This document shows positions 16,671 to 24,944 of a stretch of DNA of 64,000 nt, one piece after another. The notes below the pieces were generated by a model. The model was given only the letters and a program-made list of their open reading frames with translations, searched no databases and had not been told where the DNA came from. Made by a program: the position numbers and the translations under genes. The number at the start of each line of letters is the position of its first letter. The stretch's first letter is position 1. Source of the stretch: Rhodocyclaceae bacterium (GTDB lineage: Bacteria; Pseudomonadota; Gammaproteobacteria; Burkholderiales; Rhodocyclaceae); assembly GCA_030681195.1 (NCBI GenBank), contig JAUXXJ010000026.1, positions 1 to 64,000 on the forward strand, given 5' to 3'.

Positions 16671-16976
16671 TTACTTCAGCTTGGAGAGATACTCGGCGAG
16701 TGCTTTGATTTCTGCGTCGTTGACAAGGTGCATCACGCCCTTCATCGCAGCGCTTTGGCCATTGGCGCGCGCGCCGCTCTTAATGTCCTTCATCTGCTGC
16801 TCGGCATAGGCGGCGTTCTGGCCAGCGACTTTTGGATATAGCGGGGTCAGGGTTTTTTTGCCGTCCTTGCCGTGGCAGGCGAGGCAGGTTTTTTCCTGAT
16901 ACAGCTTGGCGCCATCCAGCGCGAGGGCCGGGGTGGCAACGGCCAGTGCGGCGGCAATCAAAAAAATGTGTTTCAT
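16671..16976 (-). CDS. nosC1: Monohaem cytochrome c, NosC1-like
   Basis: 101 residues from the ATG at 16976, which has AAAGGA just upstream. An in-frame TTG at 16994 is an artefact of the leader. Signal peptide ends at ALA-LD. Single haem motif C31-LA-C34-H35 and a class I fold with a distal Met in AAMKGVMHLV. It sits directly behind nosZ and is a likely immediate electron donor to it. The promoter and the nosZ terminator are interleaved in its leader. Confidence 0.85.
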   Translation of the reverse strand: MKHIFLIAAALAVATPALALDGAKLYQEKTCLACHGKDGKKTLTPLYPKVAGQNAAYAEQQMKDIKSGARANGQSAAMKGVMHLVNDAEIKALAEYLSKLK

Positions 16977-16992
16977 GGTTAATCCTTTCGTC

Positions 16993-17027
16993 AAAAGAAA
17001 CAGGGGGTAGCGTATGGCTACCCCCTG
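16993..17027 (-). terminator. nosZ intrinsic terminator
   Basis: Perfect 11-bp inverted repeat CAGGGGGTAGC (17001-17011) / GCTACCCCCTG (17017-17027) with a 5-base loop. On the minus strand it is followed by TTTCTTTT. It lies between the nosZ stop and the nosC1 ribosome-binding site. Confidence 0.85.
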
Positions 17028-17036
17028 ATGACTGCC

Positions 17037-17050
17037 TTGAACTAAATCAA
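17037..17050 (-). promoter_or_regulatory. Fnr/Dnr-like box for nosC1
   Basis: TTGAA-CTAA-ATCAA, 9 of 10 to consensus, 14 bp from the nosZ stop. At class II spacing the start site is near 17002, immediately after the terminator stem, leaving a ~25-base leader for nosC1. The -10 would fall inside the hairpin and is weak. Confidence 0.5.
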
Positions 17051-17063
17051 GTCAGTGGTGTGA

Positions 17064-19358
17064 TTACTTGACTTTCTTGGCGCCGTTCTGCTCAAGGTAG
17101 GTCTTGGCACGCAGACCGAGGTCAGCGGTCTTGACCTGGTATTGCCAGATCTGCTCGGCCCACAGGTTGGCCTGTTCCCAATCCTTCTTGGCGGCGGCGG
17201 CTTCATGCTTGGCCTTGGCATCCGGGATCTTGCCGAGTTGGTCGGTGGCATCCTCCACCATCGCGACGACATCCGGGAAGTCCTTGAAGTTGACCGAGGT
17301 GATGTAGCCCACGACGGAGTCGATCACGGCCTGGGTATCCACGACCTTCTTCAGCGTTGCCTTGTAGTCGGCTTCGGTGTAGTTGCCCTTGGCGAGCCCG
17401 GTCTTGGTCGGCTTCCAGCCCTTCGGCTTGACAAGCAGGTAGCCCATCATTTCGAGGTGCAGGGCGGAGCAGAACTCCGTGCAGTAGTACGGGTAGACAC
17501 CTTCCTTGTCGGCCTTGAACTTGACGGTGACCGTCTTGCCCGGTTCGGCCGACGCATGCACGTTGTAGGTCGAGACGGTGAAGCCGTGGGTCTCGTCCTG
17601 AGCGCGCTCGAGGTTGGTCAGGTGGATGGTGATCTCGTCGCCCACTTCAGCCTCGATGGTTTCCGGCGTGATGTGCGAGCGGATCAGTGTGCCCTTGACT
17701 TCAACCTTGTTGCCTTTGCGTGTGGTCACTTCTTCACCGGCACGCACAGCACCCGGGTGTGGCTTGTCCGTACGGCTGTCGGTGCCGACCTTGTAGCGCA
17801 CGCCCGGCTTCAGCTTCTTGGCATCGATGGCGACGACGTAGTGCGGCTCGCCCAGCGGCAGGGGCATGTCGTAGAGGAGTTGCATCTTGTCGTCACTGAT
17901 GTCAATCAGCTGGTGGTTCTGCGGATGCAGCGGACCAACCGGCACGAAGCGGTCGATTGCCAGCTTGTTCAGCGCGACGAGGTAGCGGCCGGCCGGCTTG
18001 GTCGAATCGCCTTCCATGGTCATCAGGTGACCGATGTTGTAATGGACGGAGATCTTGTCGAGTACCTTGCCTTCGCAGTAGTTCCACTTGGCGACCTGGC
18101 TATCGACGTACAGCGAGGTGTAGGCAACGCAGGACTTCGAGTCATACTGGGTGTGCAGGGGGCCGAGGCCGAGTTGCACTTGCGTATGCAGCGCATCCTT
18201 CATGGCGATCACCGGGATGCCGTACGGATCCTTCGATTCGAACTTGCTGGCCTGGATGGCGGCCTGGATCTTCTCGAAGCTGTACACCGAGGTGTGCGTA
18301 TCAAGCTTGCCGGAAACGATGATGAACTTGCCATCCGGGGTCACATCGACACCGTGCGGCGACTTGGGTTCGGGGATCAGGAACAGAATACCTTCCTTGA
18401 CGGCGGTATCCATCATGATCACGTCGTGGCCGTTGATCTTCTTGGTTTTGCCCTGCTTGACCAGTTCGGCGGCCTTCTTCCAGTTGACCACGTGCAGATA
18501 GTCGGTGTCCTTGGCGGAGCAGCCGGCTTCATACGGGGGGCGACCCTTTTCGATGCCGCCGACGTAACGCTCGGAGCAGAACGAGTTGGTGAATGACCAG
18601 CCTTCGGACGGGCCCTTGCCGGCGTCCGACAGGTCCTGCCAGTAGGGCGGCAGTTCGAGCGAGAAGGACTCCTTGGGCTGGATGCGGCCTTCCTTGCGGT
18701 CGAACTTCCAGTAGGTGATGCCGCCGCGGTACTTCTCGTTCATCTCTTCGAGCGGATAGAACTTCTTGTTCTCGAGCGGGGTCGGATACTGGGCCGCCTC
18801 GATGATGTATTCGGTGTTGGTGGTGACGAAGGCGCCGCCGTGCTCAGACTTGAAGATCGGGTTAACCACGATCTGCTTGGTCTCGAAGTCGCGCAGGTCG
18901 ATCACGGCGATGCGCGGGTTGGCCTTGTCGTTGATGAACAGGAACTGGCCGTCGTATTCACCGTTGGTCTCGGAAATCGCCGGGTGGTGCGTATCACCCC
19001 AGGTGATGTCCTTGCCGTCGATCCTGCCTTGGGCCAGCACGGCCTTCGAGTTCTCGTCGAAACCATAACCCTGCCAGGGCTCGGGGGTGAACACGCCGAT
19101 GTACTTGAGGATGCGCATCGAGGGGATGCCATAGACGATGACCTGACCGGACTGACCGCCCGAACTGAAAGCAACGAATTCATCGCGCTTGCCGGTGGGG
19201 ACATAGGTTTTGGCGGCGGCGAGCAGATCCTGCTGCGACAAACTGCGACGCTTCATGACGTCTTGCAGGCTTTCGGCCGACCAGGCGGTGGTGGCCGCGG
19301 CGAGACTCATGCCGGCTGCGAGCAGCAGGGGCACGGTTCGCTGGGTGAATTTTTTCAT
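17064..19358 (-). CDS. nosZ: Nitrous oxide reductase, clade II (atypical)
   Basis: 764 residues. It reduces N2O to N2 in the periplasm. The signal (MKKFTQRTVPLLL...AWSA) lacks a twin arginine and looks Sec-type, as in clade II enzymes. The CuZ propeller domain carries D122-T-H-H125 and further His motifs. The cupredoxin domain has the CuA motif C626-TEF-C630-SAL-H634-LE-M637. After the cupredoxin domain (about residue 650) there is a ~110-residue helical tail with no CxxCH, unlike the cytochrome c tail of the Wolinella-type enzyme. Only nosB, D, G, H, F, Y, L and C1/C2 are nearby; nosR is absent. Confidence 0.97.
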   Translation of the reverse strand: MKKFTQRTVPLLLAAGMSLAAATTAWSAESLQDVMKRRSLSQQDLLAAAKTYVPTGKRDEFVAFSSGGQSGQVIVYGIPSMRILKYIGVFTPEPWQGYGFDENSKAVLAQGRIDGKDITWGDTHHPAISETNGEYDGQFLFINDKANPRIAVIDLRDFETKQIVVNPIFKSEHGGAFVTTNTEYIIEAAQYPTPLENKKFYPLEEMNEKYRGGITYWKFDRKEGRIQPKESFSLELPPYWQDLSDAGKGPSEGWSFTNSFCSERYVGGIEKGRPPYEAGCSAKDTDYLHVVNWKKAAELVKQGKTKKINGHDVIMMDTAVKEGILFLIPEPKSPHGVDVTPDGKFIIVSGKLDTHTSVYSFEKIQAAIQASKFESKDPYGIPVIAMKDALHTQVQLGLGPLHTQYDSKSCVAYTSLYVDSQVAKWNYCEGKVLDKISVHYNIGHLMTMEGDSTKPAGRYLVALNKLAIDRFVPVGPLHPQNHQLIDISDDKMQLLYDMPLPLGEPHYVVAIDAKKLKPGVRYKVGTDSRTDKPHPGAVRAGEEVTTRKGNKVEVKGTLIRSHITPETIEAEVGDEITIHLTNLERAQDETHGFTVSTYNVHASAEPGKTVTVKFKADKEGVYPYYCTEFCSALHLEMMGYLLVKPKGWKPTKTGLAKGNYTEADYKATLKKVVDTQAVIDSVVGYITSVNFKDFPDVVAMVEDATDQLGKIPDAKAKHEAAAAKKDWEQANLWAEQIWQYQVKTADLGLRAKTYLEQNGAKKVK

Positions 19359-19433
19359 GGCATTGCTCCCAGGTGGTTAGGACGGTTCAATTGCCACACT
19401 GCGACACGTTGCCGCTGCGACAATATGCCGCAC

Positions 19434-19475
19434 ACTGTAGGGAGGCGGGTATCGCTTATCCTTGATTACAGTCAA
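19434..19475 (-). promoter_or_regulatory. nosZ promoter with Fnr/Dnr-like box
   Basis: Plus-strand TTGAT-TACA-GTCAA at 19462-19475 (9 of 10). Minus-strand -10 TACAGT at 19439-19434 gives a start site near 19427 and the box centre at -41.5, with a ~69-base leader. The box could also influence the divergent gene at 19530. Confidence 0.6.
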
Positions 19476-19529
19476 CCTCGTTAACACTTCGCTGGGCTAT
19501 TGTGCCGGCTTACTTTTTGCTAGATATCC

Positions 19530-19991
19530 ATGAGCCGCTCCCTTCTTGTCGATAGCGCACTGATCCTGGCACTGATCCTGATCGGTATCGTTGGCTACAA
19601 GCTGTCCCCCCTGCTAATGCCCAAGGCCGATGTGACGGTCGCGCCAGAGGCGGGCTGCGATCTGCACAAGACCCCCTGCCGCGCGATGCTGCCCTCGGGC
19701 GGGCGTTTGACCCTCTCCCTGACCCCGCGCCCCATCCCGGTGGCGCAGCCCATCGAGATGGCGGTCAGCGTTGAGGGGATGTCTACGGATAGCGTACAGA
19801 TTGACTTTGCCGGGGTGGATATGGCCATGGGCTTTAATCGCCCCACGCTCAAAGCGGCCGGATCGGGACAATTTGTTGGCCCAACGACCTTGCCGGTGTG
19901 CGTGACCGGGCATATGACCTGGCAGGCGACAGTATTGCTGCAGACCGGTAGCCAGCGCATCGCTGTGCCTTTCCGTTTTGTGACGGGTTAA
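19530..19991 (+). CDS. Membrane-anchored periplasmic protein of unknown function
   Basis: 153 residues. One N-terminal membrane helix (about 5-28), then a periplasmic beta-rich domain. Conserved-looking features are CDLHKTPC, DMAMGFNRP and LPVCVTGHM, i.e. Cys, His and Met residues suited to copper. It is divergent from nosZ and 4 bp upstream of an SCO gene, followed by a PCu(A)C chaperone. A copper-handling role is inferred from neighbours; I do not recognise a named family. Confidence 0.7.
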   Translation: MSRSLLVDSALILALILIGIVGYKLSPLLMPKADVTVAPEAGCDLHKTPCRAMLPSGGRLTLSLTPRPIPVAQPIEMAVSVEGMSTDSVQIDFAGVDMAMGFNRPTLKAAGSGQFVGPTTLPVCVTGHMTWQATVLLQTGSQRIAVPFRFVTG

Positions 19992-19995
19992 GGCG

Positions 19996-20628
19996 ATGAA
20001 AGCATTTTTGATGTTCATCAATGCCGTGCTGCTGGCCCTGATTGTTTGGGCGGCCTTTTTCTGGCAACCCGATGTCGATCAGGCGCCTTTACCAGGCACC
20101 CATGCGGCCAAGCTCGGCCAGACGGTTGCCTTGGCCACGGTTCCGACTGGCGGGGATTTCACCCTCGACGGTCCGCAAGGCCCTGTGGCCCTCCATGACT
20201 ATGCCGGCAAACTGGTGCTGCTGTATTTTGGCTACACCTATTGTCCGGACATTTGTCCAACCTCGCTGATGGTCTGGCAGCAGGCCTTGGCGGCATTGTC
20301 ACCGGCTGAGATGGCCAAGGTGCAGCCGATCCTGGTGAGCGTCGACCCCGAGCGCGACACCATCGACCGGCTGGCTGACTACGCCCAGTTTTTTCACCCG
20401 CGCATGATCGGCCTGACCGGCAAACCCGAACAACTCAAGGAAATCACCGGCCGCTACGGTGCGGTATTTGCGCGGGTGGAAGGCGCCTCAGCCGGCACTT
20501 ACGTGGTTGACCACACGGCCATGACGTATGTGGTCGATGCGCGCGGCCAACTGGTGGCCAGCCTTCCCCATGGCGCCAGTGTCGAACAGTTGCTCACCGA
20601 AATTCGCCAGTCTCTTCCCAAACCCTGA
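19996..20628 (+). CDS. SCO1/SenC copper chaperone
   Basis: 210 residues: N-terminal membrane anchor (about 4-22) and a thioredoxin-fold domain with CPDIC for copper binding and a distal His in YVVDHTAM. Typical SCO length, in contrast to the 310-residue SCO at 3140-4072. It lies in a three-gene unit with the preceding membrane protein and the PCu(A)C gene. Such pairs load CuA sites of cytochrome oxidase or NosZ. Confidence 0.88.
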   Translation: MKAFLMFINAVLLALIVWAAFFWQPDVDQAPLPGTHAAKLGQTVALATVPTGGDFTLDGPQGPVALHDYAGKLVLLYFGYTYCPDICPTSLMVWQQALAALSPAEMAKVQPILVSVDPERDTIDRLADYAQFFHPRMIGLTGKPEQLKEITGRYGAVFARVEGASAGTYVVDHTAMTYVVDARGQLVASLPHGASVEQLLTEIRQSLPKP

Positions 20629-20642
20629 TAAGGAGTTCCCCC

Positions 20643-21125
20643 ATGAACAAGCATTTCGCGCTCACCCTGCTGCTGGCCACCAGCTTCGCCACCCCCGTTT
20701 TTGCTGCTGGCGCGGCTGATCAGATCAGCGTGTTCGATCCCTACGTGCGCATGGCACCACCCGGCGCCAAGACCACGGGGGCCTTCATGGTCATCAAGAA
20801 CGCCGGTGACAAGGACACCCAGCTTGTGAGCGCCAACGCACAAGCCGCCAATGTGACCGAACTGCACAACCACATCAACGACAACGGCGTGATGCGCATG
20901 CGTCAGGTCAAGGAAATTGCCGTCCCCGCCAAGGGCGAGGCGGTGCTCAAGCCGGGCGGCTATCACGTCATGCTGATCGACATGAAGGCCCCGCTCAAGG
21001 AGGGCGATCATGTGGTGATCAAGCTCGGCTTTGGCGATGGCAGCAGCAAGGAAGTGCATGCGTCGGTGACGAAGTCGAATATCGGCATGTCGGCGCCGAT
21101 GGACCACAGCAACATGAAGCACTGA
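20643..21125 (+). CDS. PCu(A)C-family periplasmic copper chaperone
   Basis: 160 residues with a signal peptide (cleavage at VFA-AG). The Cu(I) motif of the family is visible as ELHNHI, then VMRMR, then GGYHVM, with a Met/His-rich tail (MSAPMDHSNMKH). PCu(A)C works with SCO in metallating CuA centres. An AAGGAG ribosome-binding site precedes the ATG. It is the last gene of the copper trio and converges on the glycosyltransferase-like gene. Confidence 0.88.
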   Translation: MNKHFALTLLLATSFATPVFAAGAADQISVFDPYVRMAPPGAKTTGAFMVIKNAGDKDTQLVSANAQAANVTELHNHINDNGVMRMRQVKEIAVPAKGEAVLKPGGYHVMLIDMKAPLKEGDHVVIKLGFGDGSSKEVHASVTKSNIGMSAPMDHSNMKH

Positions 21126-21130
21126 GCTTG

Positions 21131-22201
21131 TTAGACGAGCAGCCTTGCGATATGACAGGCTGCTTGCTCGACACCTGAAAAAGTCGGCGGTGGCGGGACG
21201 GCTGCCGCCAGTACGGTATCGAGTGTGCGGGTGAAATCTCCCGAGCTGAGTGCGTCCGCACTGATCTCGGCACAGCGGGCGTTGGCCTGCAACCAGTCGA
21301 TCAGGTAGGTCTGTTCTGGCCAGTCCTCACGGCGCTGATAAAGCACCGCCGTACCGTTGCCGGCCGCTTCGGCGAAGGTGCCGTAGCCGGGTTTGGTGAC
21401 GACCGCATCCACTGAGCGCAGCAGATCGACGAAGGGCCAGTTGATCGTTTCAATGGTGTGAAAATCGGCCCGTGCGGGTTGCCAGGCGGCGGGGACCAGA
21501 TAGATCGTGTTTTCCTGCACGGGCCAGTGTTCAATTGGCAGGCGCATCGGGATGCCGCCGAGGGCAACCATGACGACATGTGCCGTGTCATCAGCGCCGA
21601 CTTTTTCACGTAGCGCCGAGCGGCGCGCTAGGCCCATCGTCCCAATGGGGCCGATCTCGATGCGCTTGTCGAGCGCTTCCATCGGCATGCCGGGCGTGAC
21701 GCGCAGGAAGTGGGCGCTGCAATAGGCGGCGAGGATTTCGGCGTGAATCGGCGCGGCCCAGGCTTCCGTGCCGAAGTAGTGCAGGAACAGATCGGCCCAG
21801 TTGAGTGAGCACATCGACAACGTCGGCAGTCCGGCCTGCGCCGCTGACGCCAGCGGCAGGTAGGCGACGTCGGTTAATGCGGCATCGACACCGAGCTTGG
21901 TCAGCAGTTGCGCATCCGTTGCCACGCAGGCCGGAAAGTCCGCATGGGCGGCGCGGTAGGCCGCTGCCGTGGCGGGCAGATCGAGCGTGACGGCATCGTG
22001 CATGACATAGCCGAAGTCGCTGGCGGCGGCGATGTGCGCGAATGGCGTGTGGATGCGCTGACGCAATCGGTCGAGTGGCAGGCTACTGCGCAGCGTCAGT
22101 TGTATTGCGGGAAGTTGCTCGGCAAGACGGTTGAGGACAGGCGCGACTTGCGCCAGATGGCCGAAGCCGTGTGCCGAAATATCGACAAACAGGTGGAGCA
22201 T
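21131..22201 (-). CDS. MurG/UGT-like glycosyltransferase family protein
   Basis: 356 residues from the ATG at 22201. N-terminal DISAHGFGHLAQ resembles the GHxxR/H loop of GT-B nucleotide-sugar transferases. The C-terminal VDAVVTKPGYGTFAEAAGNGTAVLYQ resembles their donor-binding motif. The substrate is unknown. It overlaps the rsgA stop by one base (TGATG). Two repeat-derived segments lie inside: KVGADDTA (about 199-206) and AVPPPPTF (334-341). Confidence 0.7.
   Translation of the reverse strand: MLHLFVDISAHGFGHLAQVAPVLNRLAEQLPAIQLTLRSSLPLDRLRQRIHTPFAHIAAASDFGYVMHDAVTLDLPATAAAYRAAHADFPACVATDAQLLTKLGVDAALTDVAYLPLASAAQAGLPTLSMCSLNWADLFLHYFGTEAWAAPIHAEILAAYCSAHFLRVTPGMPMEALDKRIEIGPIGTMGLARRSALREKVGADDTAHVVMVALGGIPMRLPIEHWPVQENTIYLVPAAWQPARADFHTIETINWPFVDLLRSVDAVVTKPGYGTFAEAAGNGTAVLYQRREDWPEQTYLIDWLQANARCAEISADALSSGDFTRTLDTVLAAAVPPPPTFSGVEQAACHIARLLV
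21179..21202 (+). repeat. Dispersed 24-bp repeat in the glycosyltransferase gene
   Basis: One mismatch; encodes AVPPPPTF near the C-terminus. Confidence 0.85.
21582..21605 (-). repeat. Degenerate copy of the dispersed repeat
   Basis: 20 of 24 matches; encodes KVGADDTA in the same glycosyltransferase gene. Confidence 0.5.
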
Positions 22202-23082
22202 CAATACGTCTTGGCGCGATCGCCTTCGCTGGCGATGGTGATGAAATGTTCGAGTCGACGCGCGTCCACTTTGCCAGTGGCGATGGCGGCTTTCAGGGCG
22301 CAGTCCGGCTCGCTCTCATGACGGCAGTCGCGAAAGCGGCACTGGCCGTCAAGGGCGGCGATCTCGCTGAAGCCCAACTCGATGGAACCCCGCGTGAGGT
22401 GGGCGAGGCCGAATTCCTGCAGGCCGGGCGAGTCGATCAGTTGGCCGGGCCCGTTGGCCAGATCGTACAGCCGTGCGTGGGTGGTGGTGTGCTTGCCGGA
22501 ATCAAGGGCGATGGAGATTTCGCGCGTGGCGGCGGCCGCGCCCGGAATCAGTGCATTTACCAGTGTGGACTTGCCCATGCCGCTCTGGCCGACGAGGACG
22601 GAGACCTGATCGGCGAGCCAGGGCAGCAACGGACGGGCATCGTCGCGAGCGGAGAGTTCGATGACCGGCATGCCGAGGGCATTGAAGGCCGCCAGTTGCG
22701 CACGCGCGGCGGGCAGCAGATCGGTGAGGTCGCACTTGTTGAGCACGATGAGGGCGCGCATGCCTTGGTCGCGCGCGGCGACGAGGGCGCGCGAGATGAG
22801 CTCGGTGGAGAAGGCCGGTTCGGTGGCGACCACCAGCACGATCTGGCTGGCATTGGCGGCGATGTGCTTCTGCTTCCACTGGTCGCTGCGATACAGGAGC
22901 GAGCTGCGCGGTAGATGGCTGAGGATTTGCGCCTCACTGTCGGCGAGTGGGCCGAGTGTGACGCGGTCGCCGCAGGCAAAGGGACTTTTCTTGCCGCGCG
23001 GAATGCCATTGACGAGCCGCCCATCGTCCAGCCGCACTTCGTAGTGCCGGCCGAAGGCGGCGGTGATGAGGCCGGTCAGCAT
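22201..23082 (-). CDS. rsgA: Ribosome small subunit-dependent GTPase RsgA
   Basis: 293 residues from the ATG at 23082, which overlaps the protease stop (ATGCTGA). N-terminal OB-fold, then a circularly permuted GTPase with NKCD (G4) ahead of GQSGMGKST (G1) and DSPG (G3). The zinc finger CRFRDCRHESEPDC closes it. It matures the 30S subunit. A longer upstream frame overlaps the protease gene antisense repeat and is not credible. Confidence 0.93.
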   Translation of the reverse strand: MLTGLITAAFGRHYEVRLDDGRLVNGIPRGKKSPFACGDRVTLGPLADSEAQILSHLPRSSLLYRSDQWKQKHIAANASQIVLVVATEPAFSTELISRALVAARDQGMRALIVLNKCDLTDLLPAARAQLAAFNALGMPVIELSARDDARPLLPWLADQVSVLVGQSGMGKSTLVNALIPGAAAATREISIALDSGKHTTTHARLYDLANGPGQLIDSPGLQEFGLAHLTRGSIELGFSEIAALDGQCRFRDCRHESEPDCALKAAIATGKVDARRLEHFITIASEGDRAKTY

Positions 23083-24317
23083 GCCTTCAAGTGCGCGATG
23101 CGGATGCTGGCGGGCGGATGCGAGTCGTAAAAGAGCGAATGCAGCGGGTCGGGCGTGAGCGTCGCGGCATTGTCGCGATAGAGTTTGACCAGCGCGGAGA
23201 TCAGGTCGTCGCGGCTGGCCTGTTGGGCGGCATAGGCATCGGCCTCGAATTCGTGGCGGCGCGACAGCGAGGAAAACAGCGGTGAGAGCGGGAAGCTGAA
23301 CACGGGCAGCACCAGAGAGAAGAGAATCAGTGCCATCGCCGTCCCGCCAGCGCCGACATTTAGTGCCCCGTAGAACCACGGCTGATCAATCAACTGGCCG
23401 AGCAGCCAGAGCAGGGCCAGCGACATGGCGGACATCATCGCGATGCGCTTGACGATGTGACGGCGCTGGTAATGGCCGAGTTCATGGGCCAGAACGGCTT
23501 CGACCTCGCCGGGCGCCAGTTTCTCCAGCAGGGTGTCGAAGAAGACGATTCGCTTGGCCTTGCCGAAGCCGGTGAAATAGGCGTTGCCGTGGGCCGAACG
23601 CTTGGAACCATCCATCACGAACAGACCCGAACTGGCGAAACCGCAACGTGCCAGCAAGGCTTCGATGCGCGCCTTCATCTCGCCCTCGGCCAGCGGGCTG
23701 AACTTGTTGAACAGCGGGGCAATGAAAGTCGGGTAGAGCAGCAACACGAGGAGGTTGAAGCCGAGCCAGACGGCCCAGACGTAGAACCACCAGTGCTCAC
23801 CCATCGCGCCCATCAGCCACAGCACGGCGAGCAACAGGGGGCCACCGATCAAGACCGTGAGCGCCAGTTGTTTGACGAGGTCGACGAGGTAGAGGCCGGG
23901 CGTCATCTTGTTGAAGCCGAAACGCGCTTCGAGGCTGAAAGTGCGATAAAGCGAAAAGGGCAGGCCGACCACGAAGCTGATCACGCCAAGGCTGGCGAAC
24001 AGGGCAAGGCCGTGGAAGAGGCTGGTGTTCAGTTGCGAACGCCAGAAATCATCGAGCATCGCAAGGATGCCGCCGAAGGTCAATGCCAGCAGCAGGACGA
24101 CATCAAGCGCCAGTTCCGTGAGGCCCAGTCTAATCTTGGCGGTGGTGTAGTCCGCTGCCTTCTGGTGGTCGGCAAGGGGGATACGGTCGACGAATTCGGC
24201 GGGCACTGCGGCGCGATAGGCCAACACATGCTGACGCTGACGTAGCGCCAGCCAGACGCGCAGGGCGGTCGAGAGGGCGAGGGCGGCCAGAAAGAGGGTG
24301 GCGAACAGGGAGGCCAT
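23076..24317 (-). CDS. M48-family membrane metalloprotease (Ste24/CAAX-protease-like)
   Basis: 413 residues from the ATG at 24317. Multiple membrane helices, the zinc motif HELGH, and the downstream glutamate region EFEADAYA. The length and order of helices fit the Ste24-type subfamily rather than the shorter HtpX. Residues around 319-327 (NVGAGGTAM) come from the dispersed repeat and lie in a loop between helices. It is divergent from orn. Confidence 0.88.
   Translation of the reverse strand: MASLFATLFLAALALSTALRVWLALRQRQHVLAYRAAVPAEFVDRIPLADHQKAADYTTAKIRLGLTELALDVVLLLALTFGGILAMLDDFWRSQLNTSLFHGLALFASLGVISFVVGLPFSLYRTFSLEARFGFNKMTPGLYLVDLVKQLALTVLIGGPLLLAVLWLMGAMGEHWWFYVWAVWLGFNLLVLLLYPTFIAPLFNKFSPLAEGEMKARIEALLARCGFASSGLFVMDGSKRSAHGNAYFTGFGKAKRIVFFDTLLEKLAPGEVEAVLAHELGHYQRRHIVKRIAMMSAMSLALLWLLGQLIDQPWFYGALNVGAGGTAMALILFSLVLPVFSFPLSPLFSSLSRRHEFEADAYAAQQASRDDLISALVKLYRDNAATLTPDPLHSLFYDSHPPASIRIAHLKAC
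23338..23361 (-). repeat. Dispersed 24-bp repeat in the M48 protease gene
   Basis: One mismatch; encodes NVGAGGTA, a different frame from AVPPAPTF. Confidence 0.8.
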
Positions 24318-24379
24318 GAGGCAGGAAATCGGGGAGTTGTGACAGAATGCAAGCCATACAACACTTGCGGGAACGAAGT

Positions 24380-24940
24380 ATGGCACAGGATCAAAATGCG
24401 CTTGTCTGGCTCGACATGGAGATGACCGGGCTGGAGCCGGATCGGGATCGCATCATCGAACTGGCGATGGTGATTACCAACTCGCAACTCGAAGTCATCG
24501 CGGAAAGCGCCGTCTGGGTCGTGCATCAGCCCGATGACGTGCTGGATGGCATGGACGACTGGAACAAGAAGACGCACGGCAAGTCCGGCCTGATCGAGAA
24601 GGTCAAGTCATCGGTGCTGGCCGAAGCCGAAGTTGAGGCACAAGCGCTCGATTTTCTCAAGCGCCAAGTGCCGGCCGGCAAGTCACCGATGTGTGGCAAT
24701 TCAATCTGTCAGGATCGCCGCTTCATGGCGCGTTATATGCCCAAGCTGGAGACCTATTTCCACTACCGCAATCTGGATGTATCGACGCTGAAAGAGCTCT
24801 GCAAACGCTGGACGCCGGAAATTGCCAAGGGCGTGAAGAAGGGCGGCAGGCATGAGGCGTTGGCGGATATCTACGAGTCCATTGAAGAGCTTAAATACTA
24901 CCGGGAACACTTTCTTAAAGTGCCGGGCCCAACTTCCTGA
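24380..24940 (+). CDS. orn: Oligoribonuclease
   Basis: 186 residues from the ATG at 24380; the frame opens earlier, but family proteins begin just before the [14 protein letters not shown] motif. DEDD exonuclease residues are visible in the DMEMTG and the later segments ([22 protein letters not shown]). It degrades two- to five-nucleotide RNA, including pGpG from c-di-GMP turnover. Divergent from the M48 gene. Confidence 0.95.
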   Translation: MAQDQNALVWLDMEMTGLEPDRDRIIELAMVITNSQLEVIAESAVWVVHQPDDVLDGMDDWNKKTHGKSGLIEKVKSSVLAEAEVEAQALDFLKRQVPAGKSPMCGNSICQDRRFMARYMPKLETYFHYRNLDVSTLKELCKRWTPEIAKGVKKGGRHEALADIYESIEELKYYREHFLKVPGPTS

Positions 24941-24944
24941 AGGT

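Noticed and set aside
22201..23379. Longer rsgA reading frame beginning upstream of 23082
   Set aside because: The extra N-terminus is antisense to, and out of frame with, the M48 gene, and is made of the reverse frame of the repeat (CRRWRDG). The ATG at 23082 fits the family start and the overlap pattern.
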